A stretch of 64,000 nucleotides of DNA from assembly GCA_965613685.1 (NCBI GenBank), contig OZ277031.1, forward strand, positions 372,001 to 436,000. Direction: 5' to 3'. How positions within the stretch are numbered: the stretch's first letter is position 1; every line of letters starts with the position of its first letter. The notes under the pieces are model-generated. The model had not been told where the DNA came from. It worked only from the letters and a program-made list of their open reading frames with translations, and searched no databases. Of this stretch, positions 41,194-49,989 are shown piece after piece. This DNA is from Methylotenera oryzisoli_B (GTDB lineage: Bacteria; Pseudomonadota; Gammaproteobacteria; Burkholderiales; Methylophilaceae). A program made the position numbers and the translations under genes.

Positions 41194-44011
41194 TGAGCAA
41201 AACAAACAAGGCAATGCCTACCCATTAAATTTACCTGAAACCGCTTTCCCCATGCGCGGCGATTTAGCTAAACGCGAGCCGGCTTGGTTAGCCGAATGGA
41301 CGGATAAAAAGCTCTATCAACGCATACGCCAAGCCCGTCAGGGTAAGCCTAAATTCATTTTGCACGATGGCCCACCGTACGCCAATGGCGACATACACAT
41401 CGGCCATGCGGTCAATAAAATCCTTAAAGACATCATCATTAAGGCGAAAACCCTAAGCGGCTTTGATGCGCCTTATGTGCCGGGTTGGGATTGCCACGGC
41501 TTGCCGATCGAGTTGGTTGTGGAAAAAAACCACGGTAAAGACATCGCTCCTGCTAAATTTCGCGAGCTTTGCCGCGAGTACGCCTTAGAGCAAGTGGCGC
41601 GGCAAAAGAAAGACTTCATCCGTTTAGGCGTATTGGGCGATTGGGATCAGCCTTACCTGACCATGGATTTCAAAACCGAAGCCGACATCATGCGCGCGCT
41701 GGGTGAGATTTATAACAACGGGTTTTTATACCAAGGCAGCAAACCGGTGCATTGGTGCGTGGATTGCGGTTCGGCTTTAGCGGAAGCCGAAGTGGAATAC
41801 GAAGACGTTAATTCGCCGGCCATAGACGTGGGCTTTGCCGTGCAAGATCTGGCCGCCTTAGGCGAGGCCTTTAGCGTGACCGTTAGCGCGCCAGCCTCGG
41901 CCGTGATTTGGACCACCACGCCGTGGACCTTGCCGGCTAACCAAGCGGTATCGGTCAATGCGCAGTTGCAATACAATTTAATTCAAACCAGCCGTGGCCT
42001 GTTGATCCTCGCTCACGATTTAGCGCAGGCCACCTTGACCCGTTACGGTGAGCTGGATACGAATGTGTTGGGTCACTGCCTAGGGGCCGATTTGGTCGGC
42101 TTAAGCCTGCAACATCCGTTTGACAACAGACAGGTGCCGGTGATTGCCGGCGATCACGTCACAACCGAGGCCGGTACCGGCTTGGTGCACACGGCTGCTG
42201 CGCACGGTAATGACGACTGGTTAGTCATGCGCGCCAATTTCCCTAATGAAAAACCGCGCGTGCTGATGGGCGGCGACGGTCGCTTTTTCAACAGCGATTT
42301 AGTCGAGTTAGAGGCCATTCGTGGTTTGAGCCGTGCTGAAGCCAACAAAGTGATTTTGGCACACATGCAAGACAGTGGCCGCTTGTTGGCCAGCGCCCGT
42401 TTAAACCACAGCTTCCCGCATTGCTGGCGGCACAAAACGCCTTTGATGCAATTGGCCACCCACCAGTGGTTCATTGGCATGCAGGCGCAGGATGCGAAAA
42501 AAGTCAGCTTGCGCGATTACGCCAATAAAGCGGTCGATGCCACGGCCTTTTTCCCGGATTGGGGTCGCGCCCGTTTGGAAGCCATGATTAAAAATCGCCC
42601 GGATTGGTGCGTGTCCCGCCAGCGCAATTGGGGCGTGCCCATGCCGTTTTTTGTGCACAAAGAAAGCGGTGAACCGCACCCGCAAACGGCGACCTTGTTA
42701 GAACAAGCGGCCTTATTGGTCGAGGCGCAAGGCGTGGAAGCTTGGTTTAGCCTGGATGGCCCAGCTTTCCTGGCGAAACACGCGCCTGACCACGCAGCCG
42801 ATTATAAAAAAGTGACCTACACCTTAGACGTTTGGTTTGACTCGGGGGCTACCCATGCTGCCGTGTTGAAACGTCGCGCGGATTTGCGCTACCCAGCCGA
42901 TTTGTACTTAGAAGGCTCCGATCAGCACCGCGGTTGGTTTCAGTCTAGCCTGCTAACCGGCTGCGCGATTGATAGCCGTGCGCCATTTTCCGCCTTGCTG
43001 ACTCACGGTTTTGTGGTGGACGGCGCCGGCCATAAAATGAGTAAATCCAAGGGCAACGTGGTTGCCCCGCAAAAAGTCATGGACACCTACGGTGCCGATA
43101 TCTTGCGTTTATGGACCGCCTCCACCGATTACTCCGGTGAGTTGACCATCTCCGATGAGATCTTGAAACGCGTGGCGGAAAGCTACCGGCGCATCCGTAA
43201 CACCATGAAGTTTTTATTGGCCAATATCGCCGATTTTGATGCCAAACAAGATTTAATGCCGGTGGGCGACTTGCTGGAAATCGACCAATACGCCTTGCAT
43301 TTAACGCACAGCTTGCAAACCGCTGTTTTGGCCGATTACGAGCGTTATGAATTCCATTTGGCGGTGCAGAAATTCGTCAGTTTCTGCTCGGAAGATTTGG
43401 GCGGCTTTTACCTGGACATTTTAAAAGACCGCTTGTATACCGCAGGCAGTGGCTCAGCCGAACGCCGCGCTGCGCAAACCACCTTGCACCACATCACGCA
43501 ATGCTTGATGCGTCTGATGGCGCCTATCTTGAGCTTTACTGCTAACGAAGTGTGGTTGGCTTTAGGGCTGGACCCAGAGCAAACCGTCTTTGAAGACTAC
43601 TGGTATAACTTGCCGGCACACGGTTTAAGCGCTGAGCGCTTGGCTGCATGGCAGGCCATCATAGTCGCGCGTGGCCTGGCTGCTAAGGAAATCGAAGTGT
43701 TACGCGCCGCCGGTCAAGTCGGCTCTTCCTTGCAAGCCGAGTTGGACTTTTATGCCAGCGAAGCCAGCTACCAAGCGCTTAATAGCTTGGGTGACGATTT
43801 GCGTTTTGTCATGATCACTTCCAGCGCACGCGTTTACAAGGCAGTGGATAGCAGTCAGGAGAAAATCAGTGTCACAGCCAGTGCCCATAAAAAATGCGAG
43901 CGTTGCTGGCATTACCGCGCCGACGTCGGCGTTGATCCGGCACACGGGCAAATCTGTGGCCGCTGCTTAAGCAATTTGTTTGGCCAAGGCGAGCCGCGTA
44001 AGCACGCTTAA
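41186..44011 (+). CDS. ileS: isoleucyl-tRNA synthetase
   Basis: Class I synthetase charging tRNA-Ile, with an editing domain removing valine. From ATG 41186 (the frame opens at a TTG 12 bases earlier) 941 residues. HIGH as HIGH in NGDIHIGHAVNK, CP1 editing domain (TTTPWTLPAN), KMSKSKGN loop, and a C-terminal zinc finger CERCWHY...ICGRC. Bacterial type with zinc finger. Overlaps the ribF end. Confidence 0.97.
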   Translation: MTDEQNKQGNAYPLNLPETAFPMRGDLAKREPAWLAEWTDKKLYQRIRQARQGKPKFILHDGPPYANGDIHIGHAVNKILKDIIIKAKTLSGFDAPYVPGWDCHGLPIELVVEKNHGKDIAPAKFRELCREYALEQVARQKKDFIRLGVLGDWDQPYLTMDFKTEADIMRALGEIYNNGFLYQGSKPVHWCVDCGSALAEAEVEYEDVNSPAIDVGFAVQDLAALGEAFSVTVSAPASAVIWTTTPWTLPANQAVSVNAQLQYNLIQTSRGLLILAHDLAQATLTRYGELDTNVLGHCLGADLVGLSLQHPFDNRQVPVIAGDHVTTEAGTGLVHTAAAHGNDDWLVMRANFPNEKPRVLMGGDGRFFNSDLVELEAIRGLSRAEANKVILAHMQDSGRLLASARLNHSFPHCWRHKTPLMQLATHQWFIGMQAQDAKKVSLRDYANKAVDATAFFPDWGRARLEAMIKNRPDWCVSRQRNWGVPMPFFVHKESGEPHPQTATLLEQAALLVEAQGVEAWFSLDGPAFLAKHAPDHAADYKKVTYTLDVWFDSGATHAAVLKRRADLRYPADLYLEGSDQHRGWFQSSLLTGCAIDSRAPFSALLTHGFVVDGAGHKMSKSKGNVVAPQKVMDTYGADILRLWTASTDYSGELTISDEILKRVAESYRRIRNTMKFLLANIADFDAKQDLMPVGDLLEIDQYALHLTHSLQTAVLADYERYEFHLAVQKFVSFCSEDLGGFYLDILKDRLYTAGSGSAERRAAQTTLHHITQCLMRLMAPILSFTANEVWLALGLDPEQTVFEDYWYNLPAHGLSAERLAAWQAIIVARGLAAKEIEVLRAAGQVGSSLQAELDFYASEASYQALNSLGDDLRFVMITSSARVYKAVDSSQEKISVTASAHKKCERCWHYRADVGVDPAHGQICGRCLSNLFGQGEPRKHA

Positions 44012-44077
44012 ATCTTGCTGGTAAAACCGCCTGGAAATGTTAATGATAAGAACACCGAGTAGGAATGGAACCGCCGC

Positions 44078-44551
44078 ATGAACGCTAGCTATAACTATTT
44101 CAGCCTAAGTGCCATCGTGCTGGCCGTGGATCTCTACACCAAGCAACTGGTTCAAGCGGCGTTTGCTTATGGCGACAGCTTAAGCATCAACGCCTATTTT
44201 GATTTGGTCCGTTATCACAACGAAGGCGCGGCTTTTAGCTTTTTAGCGCAGGCCGGCGGTTGGCAAAAAGCCTTTTTTACGACTGTCGCCTTGTTGGCCA
44301 TCGTGGTGATGAGTTATTTGATACAAAAGCACCGCACGGAGAAGCTGTTTTGTTTAAGTTTGGCCTTAGTCATTGGCGGCGCAGCCGGCAATGTATACGA
44401 CAGGCTGACACTGGGCTACGTGGTGGATTTTATTAGCCTGCATTACCAAGATTTATACTGGCCGGCGTTCAATGTGGCCGACAGCGCCATTTGCCTGGGC
44501 GTAGGCTTGCTGGTTTTAGACAGCTTTAAACGCCCGTCTAGCGAAAAGTAA
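44078..44551 (+). CDS. lspA: prolipoprotein signal peptidase LspA
   Basis: Inner-membrane aspartic protease removing signal peptides from prolipoproteins after diacylglyceryl transfer. 157 residues, four helices. Catalytic Asp117 (GYVVDF) and Asp135 (FNVADSAI), with GGAAGNVYDRL and RYHNEGAAFSFL conserved. The likely Shine-Dalgarno AGGA lies rather far from ATG 44078. ispH and a FKBP gene, frequent next neighbours, are missing; the downstream gene is convergent. Confidence 0.95.
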   Translation: MNASYNYFSLSAIVLAVDLYTKQLVQAAFAYGDSLSINAYFDLVRYHNEGAAFSFLAQAGGWQKAFFTTVALLAIVVMSYLIQKHRTEKLFCLSLALVIGGAAGNVYDRLTLGYVVDFISLHYQDLYWPAFNVADSAICLGVGLLVLDSFKRPSSEK

Positions 44552-44592
44552 TGGTAGAAGCGGCAAAAACAATGCCGCTGTGATGCCCGTCC

Positions 44593-45552
44593 CTATTGGT
44601 CTGAAGGCCATCGTCTATTTGGCTTGATGGCTTTCCCTAGTTTAAGCAGCGCCAAACTCACTCCCCCGACCAATAAACCCAGCAAGGCATCCAAGATTAA
44701 GGGCGCGACGAGGGCTAGGGCTGTACCCATAGCCGGCAAAGCCTGCACCCAAGTGACGATTTGCGTGGCGCCATGGTGCCACAGCGGAAAGCCATGGACT
44801 ATGATGCTGCCGCCCACCATGAACATGGCCAAGGTGCCGATGACGGATAAGCTGCGCATCAACAGCGGGGCAAAGGCCAGCAATTGTTGGCCCAGTTTGC
44901 GTTGGCATTGGCCATATAGCCCCTGGCCTTTTTTTAGCAGCAAATACAAACCCAAGTCGTCCAGTTTGACGATGGCGGCGACCAAGCCATAAACGCCGAC
45001 CGTCATCAATAGGGCGATGCTGCTGACCACCGTGGCTTGCAGACTGAATGCCGCGCCAGCGACGGTGCCTAAGGCGATGACGATGATTTCCGCAGACAAA
45101 ATAAAGTCGGTGCGGATGGCGCCTTTAATCTTTTCTTTTTCCAAGTCCACTAAGTCTACATTGGCATCTGCCAGCGCTGCACTTAAGGCCGCTTGATGGT
45201 TATCCGCTACGCTGCTATGGCTGAGTTTATGGGCAATTTTTTCGAAGCCCTCAAAGCATAAATACACGCCACCGGCCATTAGCAAAGGCAAGATAGCCGC
45301 TGGGGCAAAATAGCTGATGGTCAGCGCGCTGGGCACCAAGATAAGTTTATTTAAAAACGAGCCTTTCGCCACTGCCCATACCACCGGCAGTTCGCGTTCG
45401 GCGTGCACGCCGGCCACTTGTTGGGCATTCAAGGCTAAATCGTCGCCTAATACGCCGGCGGTTTTTTTAGCCGCCACTTGCGTCATCACCGACACGTCAT
45501 CGAGTATGGTGGCAATGTCATCCAATAATGCCAGTAAGCTGCCTGCGGCCAT
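44593..45552 (-). CDS. DUF808 family inner-membrane protein (YedI-like)
   Basis: Uncharacterised membrane protein family. 319 residues, starting MAAGSLLALLDDIATILDDVSVMT, the strongly conserved DUF808 N-terminus, with LNAQQVAG, then about six to seven helices and the conserved CFEGFEKIAHKL. Function is unknown. Located 10 bases downstream of regA on the same strand, so it is likely part of the regB-regA operon. Confidence 0.85.
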   Translation of the reverse strand: MAAGSLLALLDDIATILDDVSVMTQVAAKKTAGVLGDDLALNAQQVAGVHAERELPVVWAVAKGSFLNKLILVPSALTISYFAPAAILPLLMAGGVYLCFEGFEKIAHKLSHSSVADNHQAALSAALADANVDLVDLEKEKIKGAIRTDFILSAEIIVIALGTVAGAAFSLQATVVSSIALLMTVGVYGLVAAIVKLDDLGLYLLLKKGQGLYGQCQRKLGQQLLAFAPLLMRSLSVIGTLAMFMVGGSIIVHGFPLWHHGATQIVTWVQALPAMGTALALVAPLILDALLGLLVGGVSLALLKLGKAIKPNRRWPSDQ

Positions 45553-45562
45553 GGGGTTTTCC

Positions 45563-46114
45563 TTATTCTTTAATGGGGTGTTTGCTGAGTTTTCTTTGCA
45601 GGGTGCGCCTGTGCATATTCAAACTGCGGGCGGTAGCCGAGATATTGCCGTCGTGTTCACTCAATACCCGTTGTATGTGTTCCCATTCTAAGCGATCTAC
45701 GGACAAAGGTGAGGCGGCCAGTTCGATGTCGGTGTCGCCGTTTTGTTTGCCAAAGGCGGCGACGATTTCATCGGCATCCACCGGTTTGGCCAAGTAATGC
45801 GTCGCGCCCAATTTTATCGCTTCAATCGCTGTGCTAATGCTGGCGAAGCCGGTTAACACCACGATGCGCGTGCCGGCTTGCAAGCTAGCGAGTTGGCGCA
45901 CCAACACTAGGCCGGAATTGCCGGCCATTTTGAGGTCGACCACGGCGTACTCCGGCGGGTCTTGCTCGGCCAACGCAAAAGCGCTTTCGGCACTGTTGGC
46001 GGTGCTGACTAAAAAGCCGCGTTTATTCATGGCAGGCGCCAACACGCTTAAAAACTCCTCGTCGTCATCGACCAACAATAAGGTGGGATTTTCGTCTCCG
46101 GCAATGGCGTTCAT
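45563..46114 (-). CDS. regA: redox response regulator RegA/ActR/PrrA-like
   Basis: Response regulator of the RegB/RegA global redox system, which controls oxidases, cytochromes and energy metabolism genes in proteobacteria. 183 residues: receiver domain with LLLVDDDEEF (Asp16-18), phospho-acceptor Asp60 (VVDLKMAGNSGL), Thr in LTGFAS and Lys in AKPVD; a short linker; and a Fis-type helix-turn-helix with GNISATARSLNMHRRTLQRKL (about 155-175), the RegA hallmark. Its start overlaps the regB stop by 4 bases (ATGA). Confidence 0.93.
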   Translation of the reverse strand: MNAIAGDENPTLLLVDDDEEFLSVLAPAMNKRGFLVSTANSAESAFALAEQDPPEYAVVDLKMAGNSGLVLVRQLASLQAGTRIVVLTGFASISTAIEAIKLGATHYLAKPVDADEIVAAFGKQNGDTDIELAASPLSVDRLEWEHIQRVLSEHDGNISATARSLNMHRRTLQRKLSKHPIKE

Positions 46115-47415
46115 GAGCTGACCTTTAATTTGGCTAGCGGCAATTTAACCGTGGTTAACACGCCGCCTTCGGCGTGGTTGTTAAAGCTTAATTCACCGTC
46201 ATAACGGGCTAGGGTGATTTGCGTTAAATAAACGCCTAAGCCCATGCCATCAGCCTGTTTGGAACTAAAGAAGGGCGTGCCTATTTTTTGTTTGGTTTCT
46301 TGACTTAGGCCTTGGCCAAAATCGCGGATGTTCAGGGTGAGCAGCTTGTCTGTCCATTGCGCGTCAAACAGAATGCGTGCCGGCGATTCGTCGGCGGCAT
46401 TGTCCAGTAAATTTAATAGGGCTTGGCTTAGGGTTCTGTCCATGCTCACTTGCGGTGAGGCCGTGTCTTTAGGCATGCATACGACCAATTCGGTGGCCGG
46501 CCTGGTATCACGCCAACGTTGCAAAGCCTCGCTAATAAACGCATCTAAAGGCAAGCCTGCGCCGGCTTCTGCCCTTGCTAGGCCGGCGTTACGGGTGATC
46601 GACGAGAGGATTTCTTTGCAGCGGGCGATTTGCTTTTGCATCAGCGAGAGTTGCTGCAATAGCTCGGGCTGCGCCGCGTAATCCTGAGACAGTTCTTTGG
46701 CCACCACCGCCATGGTGGCGAGCGGTGTGCCCAATTCGTGTGCGGCGCTGGTGGCCAGTGTGCCTAAGGCCAGCATGCGTTCGCTTTCTAATGCTTGCTC
46801 ACGCACGCCGGCAATGGCTTGATCGTAGTCGCGTAAATTTTGGCCTATGCGGGCGATGAAGATGGCAACAATGACGGTGCTCACAACAAAGCCTATCCAC
46901 ATTCCTAGCAAATGAATGTCCAGTTGCACGCTGTCTTGGTCGGCCAATTGCGCATGCAAATGCAAGTGCGACAGCGGCACGTGGTAGAACATCAGCAAGG
47001 TGTAACAAGTGATGCACAAGCTGGCAATCAACCAAGCGTAGCCGGCACGCAAGGCCACGGCGGCCACCGTGATGGGCAACAAATACATCCAAATAAAGGG
47101 GTTGCTGTAGCCGCCGCTGAAATAAAAAAGCACGCTTAAAGCCAACACGTCGCCCAGCAATTGCAGCAGCAATTCAAGCTGGCTGATGGCTTGATGGGTT
47201 TGCGCGGTGTGCTGGAGTCGCCACCAGGCTATGAGGCTAAATAAACCCAGTGCGGCGATGGCTAAGCTTAAGGGTAACACCGGCAAAGGCACGGCCGCTT
47301 GGCGCAGACTAACCATCACCAAGCCGAGCGCCAGCATGATGACGCCACGCAACATGATTAAACGATGCATGTTTAAACGGGTGGCATTTAAAAAAGAGGC
47401 GTTGCTGGCTGGCAT
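46111..47415 (-). CDS. regB: redox sensor histidine kinase RegB/PrrB-like
   Basis: Inner-membrane kinase sensing redox state. 434 residues: six hydrophobic helices (about 15-190) with the quinone-site heptapeptide GGYSNPF (101-107), the RegB H-box AAHELGTPLAT with His226, and the redox cysteine in QIARCKEIL (Cys266, equivalent to the dimer-forming cysteine of RegB). The HATPase domain follows with LLDNAADES, GQGLS and GMGLGVYL. All known sensory residues are kept. Translation coupled to regA. Divergent from a TonB-dependent receptor gene with RegA-type sites in between. Confidence 0.92.
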   Translation of the reverse strand: MPASNASFLNATRLNMHRLIMLRGVIMLALGLVMVSLRQAAVPLPVLPLSLAIAALGLFSLIAWWRLQHTAQTHQAISQLELLLQLLGDVLALSVLFYFSGGYSNPFIWMYLLPITVAAVALRAGYAWLIASLCITCYTLLMFYHVPLSHLHLHAQLADQDSVQLDIHLLGMWIGFVVSTVIVAIFIARIGQNLRDYDQAIAGVREQALESERMLALGTLATSAAHELGTPLATMAVVAKELSQDYAAQPELLQQLSLMQKQIARCKEILSSITRNAGLARAEAGAGLPLDAFISEALQRWRDTRPATELVVCMPKDTASPQVSMDRTLSQALLNLLDNAADESPARILFDAQWTDKLLTLNIRDFGQGLSQETKQKIGTPFFSSKQADGMGLGVYLTQITLARYDGELSFNNHAEGGVLTTVKLPLAKLKVSS

Positions 47416-47446
47416 GCGATGGCTAGGTTAATAATTGTTACCCGGC

Positions 47447-47452
47447 ATTATA
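47447..47452 (-). promoter_or_regulatory. -10 of the regB promoter
   Basis: Perfect TATAAT on the minus strand about 32 bases before ATG 47415. No good -35 is seen at the right spacing; the adjacent RegA-type sites would be centred near -54 and -69, consistent with activator dependence. Confidence 0.5.
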
Positions 47453-47486
47453 AAGCCTAAGCAAAAATAATAGGCCGATCTGGGGT

Positions 47487-47516
47487 GCGACATATTGTCG
47501 CGCGACAATATGCCAC
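47487..47516. promoter_or_regulatory. tandem predicted RegA-binding sites
   Basis: Two abutting 15-base sites. Site 1 (47487-47501) is a perfect inverted repeat GCGACA-TAT-TGTCGC, matching the RegA/RegR/RoxR-type consensus GCGNC-N5-GNCGC. Site 2 (47502-47516) is GCGACA-ATA-TGCCAC, with one perfect half. Together they contain a perfect 22-bp palindrome (47491-47512). They lie between divergent regB and the TonB receptor gene. Confidence 0.7.
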
Positions 47517-47561
47517 ATTCCATAAAATGAATTTGTCATCTACTATACGGCCGTTTCAATA

Positions 47562-49883
47562 ATGGATTTGCTGTTGATGAAGAGACGTATTTGTATTGTT
47601 TTTTTCCTACTCATGCCTATGCAGTTTGCTTATGCCGAACACGATCATGACCTTGATAAAGTGGAGGTGCAGGCGCCCATTATAGACAGCCGCATTCTTA
47701 AGCACCCGGCCACGGTGGAAACCTACGATAGGCAACAAATTGCCGATAGCATTAATGCGGCTACGGTAGCGCAAACACTTAAATATTTGCCCAGCATACA
47801 AGTACGTGAGCGATTTATTGGCGACCGAAATGGCATCATAGCCACGCGGACTGCGGGCACGCTATCCAGTGCGCAAAGTATGCTGTTTGCGGACGGTGTG
47901 TTGCTGTCCAATTTGTTGGGCAATTCTTTCGGCTACCCGCCACGCTGGGGCTTGATTATGCCCGAAGAGGTAGAAAGCATTAGCATGATGTACGGGCCTT
48001 TTTCTGCGCTCTATGCCGGCAATTCGTTTGGTGGTGTCATGAGTTTGCACACGCGCATGCCGGAAAAATTGGAAAGCCACGCTACGCTGCAAACCTTTAT
48101 GCAGGACTTCTCTTTGTACGGCACAAGCGAACATTACCAGGGTCAGCATTTAACCGCTTCATTGGGCAATAAAGTGAACGATTTTGCTTTCTGGTTGGGC
48201 GTGGATTACTTGGAAAACAAAGGCCAGCCCATGGGTTTTTCAACGGGTACCTTATCCTCTACAACATCGACAGCCAACCCGGTTACTGGCGCTTATCAGG
48301 ATAAGGACGTTACGAACGCCGACAGGCTTGTATTTGGTGCAAACAGCATGGAAGACGTCAAGCAAACAGACGTTAAATTTAAAGCCAGCTATGACATTAA
48401 CCCGCAGCTTAAAGTCGCTTACACCATAGGCTTGTGGGACTTACACAGTGAAACGGAGGTGCAAAGCTACATCAAAGCCAGCAATGGCGATACCGTTTAC
48501 AACAACAAGGTCAGTTTTAATGGAAAATCTTACAGCGTGACGGGTTTAAGTCCCGGTCGTGCCGAGGCTTTTCATATCATGCAAGCGCTGGACATTAAAT
48601 CGGACAGCAAGGGCTTTTTTGATTGGGAATTAACCCTATCGGATTTTAATTATCAAAAAGACAACAATGCCAGTTCGACTGCCAACTCCAGTTCTACAAC
48701 CGATATGACTGAGGGTAACCCTTACCTAACCCGCACCGGCACGATAACGGACATGCAGGGCACCGGTTGGTTGGCGTTTGAGGCGCGCGGGACGTTGCAT
48801 CCAGCCAATCACACTGTGGATATTGGCTACCACATTGATCACTACGAATTGCGCAGCAATGTCTACAACACAAGGGATTGGTCTGTGGGCGTCAAAGACA
48901 CATTAAAATCAGCCGCACAAGGCGACACTCGCACTCAAGCCGTGTATTTGCAGGACAAATGGCAGTTAGACCAAAAATGGGCATTGACCGTGGGTGGCCG
49001 TGCTGAACATTGGCAAGCAAGCAATGGACAGAATAGACCAACAGCAAGCACCACGGTGATCTATGCCGATCGCTCGGATAATAAATTTTCACCTAAGCTG
49101 TCGCTCAGTTTTGAACCGCAACCGGCTTGGGGTTTTAGGGCGTCTTATGGCCAAGCTTACCGCTTTCCTACCGTGGCGGAGTTGTTTCAATTATTAACCG
49201 ATGCAAATTCAACTGACTACGTAGTGAGTAATCCTGATTTAAAACCAGAGCAAGTCAGAGCCGGTGAATTGACCGCGGAGCGCCGTTTTGAAAATGGTTT
49301 ATTGAGGGTTAGTTTATTCCATGAGGATAAATACGACGCATTAATTTCACAGAAATTGAATCAGCATAGTGTGATTCCATACAGCGATGGTGTTTGTAGT
49401 AATTCAAGTGGCTGTACTTTTATTCAAAATGTAGACCACATCCGTACGCGTGGCGTTGAAATGTCCAGCCAGTGGCAGGATGTGTTAGTGCATGGCTTGG
49501 ACTTTCAAGGCAGCGCCACCTTCACTGATGCTGAGGTGTTGGCCAATGGGGGCGCGCCTAGCACGGTAGGCAATAAACCGACACGCATTCCAAAGAACAT
49601 GTTTAAGTTGGTGACCACCTACCATCAGGGGCACAATTTAACATATAGTTTGGCTGCTCGTTATAGCGGTAGGCAATACACCAATTTAAGCAATACTGAT
49701 GTCAATCCGGATACGTATGGCGGCGCCAGCAATTTTTTTGTGCTGGATGCGAAAGCCAATTATAAACTGGCCGATCGCTTCACTTTAAGCATGGGCATGG
49801 ACAATATCAATAATTGTAAATCCTATGTGTCCCATCCTTATCCGCACCGCACCACCTATCTGCAGGCAAAGTTTGATTATTAA
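47562..49883 (+). CDS. TonB-dependent outer-membrane receptor, probably copper/metal uptake
   Basis: 773 residues: signal peptide (likely MKRRICIVFFLLMPMQFAYA; the ATG at 47577 is an alternative start), a short His/Asp-rich mature N-terminus (EHDHDLDK), a TonB-box-like DKVEVQAP, plug domain (about 55-175; FADGVLLSNLLG, YGPFSALYAGNSFGGVM) and a 22-strand beta-barrel ending with an aromatic (Tyr). Substrate is not proven; the location beside a secreted CxCC propeller and ccoI/ccoS genes and the histidine-rich tip suggest copper or another metal. Promoter region holds the RegA-type sites. No Fur box seen. Confidence 0.85.
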   Translation: MDLLLMKRRICIVFFLLMPMQFAYAEHDHDLDKVEVQAPIIDSRILKHPATVETYDRQQIADSINAATVAQTLKYLPSIQVRERFIGDRNGIIATRTAGTLSSAQSMLFADGVLLSNLLGNSFGYPPRWGLIMPEEVESISMMYGPFSALYAGNSFGGVMSLHTRMPEKLESHATLQTFMQDFSLYGTSEHYQGQHLTASLGNKVNDFAFWLGVDYLENKGQPMGFSTGTLSSTTSTANPVTGAYQDKDVTNADRLVFGANSMEDVKQTDVKFKASYDINPQLKVAYTIGLWDLHSETEVQSYIKASNGDTVYNNKVSFNGKSYSVTGLSPGRAEAFHIMQALDIKSDSKGFFDWELTLSDFNYQKDNNASSTANSSSTTDMTEGNPYLTRTGTITDMQGTGWLAFEARGTLHPANHTVDIGYHIDHYELRSNVYNTRDWSVGVKDTLKSAAQGDTRTQAVYLQDKWQLDQKWALTVGGRAEHWQASNGQNRPTASTTVIYADRSDNKFSPKLSLSFEPQPAWGFRASYGQAYRFPTVAELFQLLTDANSTDYVVSNPDLKPEQVRAGELTAERRFENGLLRVSLFHEDKYDALISQKLNQHSVIPYSDGVCSNSSGCTFIQNVDHIRTRGVEMSSQWQDVLVHGLDFQGSATFTDAEVLANGGAPSTVGNKPTRIPKNMFKLVTTYHQGHNLTYSLAARYSGRQYTNLSNTDVNPDTYGGASNFFVLDAKANYKLADRFTLSMGMDNINNCKSYVSHPYPHRTTYLQAKFDY

Positions 49884-49989
49884 CAAGGTGCAAAAAATCG
49901 GCGCCAACTGCATTACAATGCCTACTTTCATTTAAGCGCAGGGTAGCTTGGCTTAAATACCACCTCAACTTAGAGTCTGTTATTGCATC

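Noticed and set aside
44559..44579. AGCGGC/GCCGCT repeat after lspA
   Set aside because: Short stem with a nine-base loop and no T-run.
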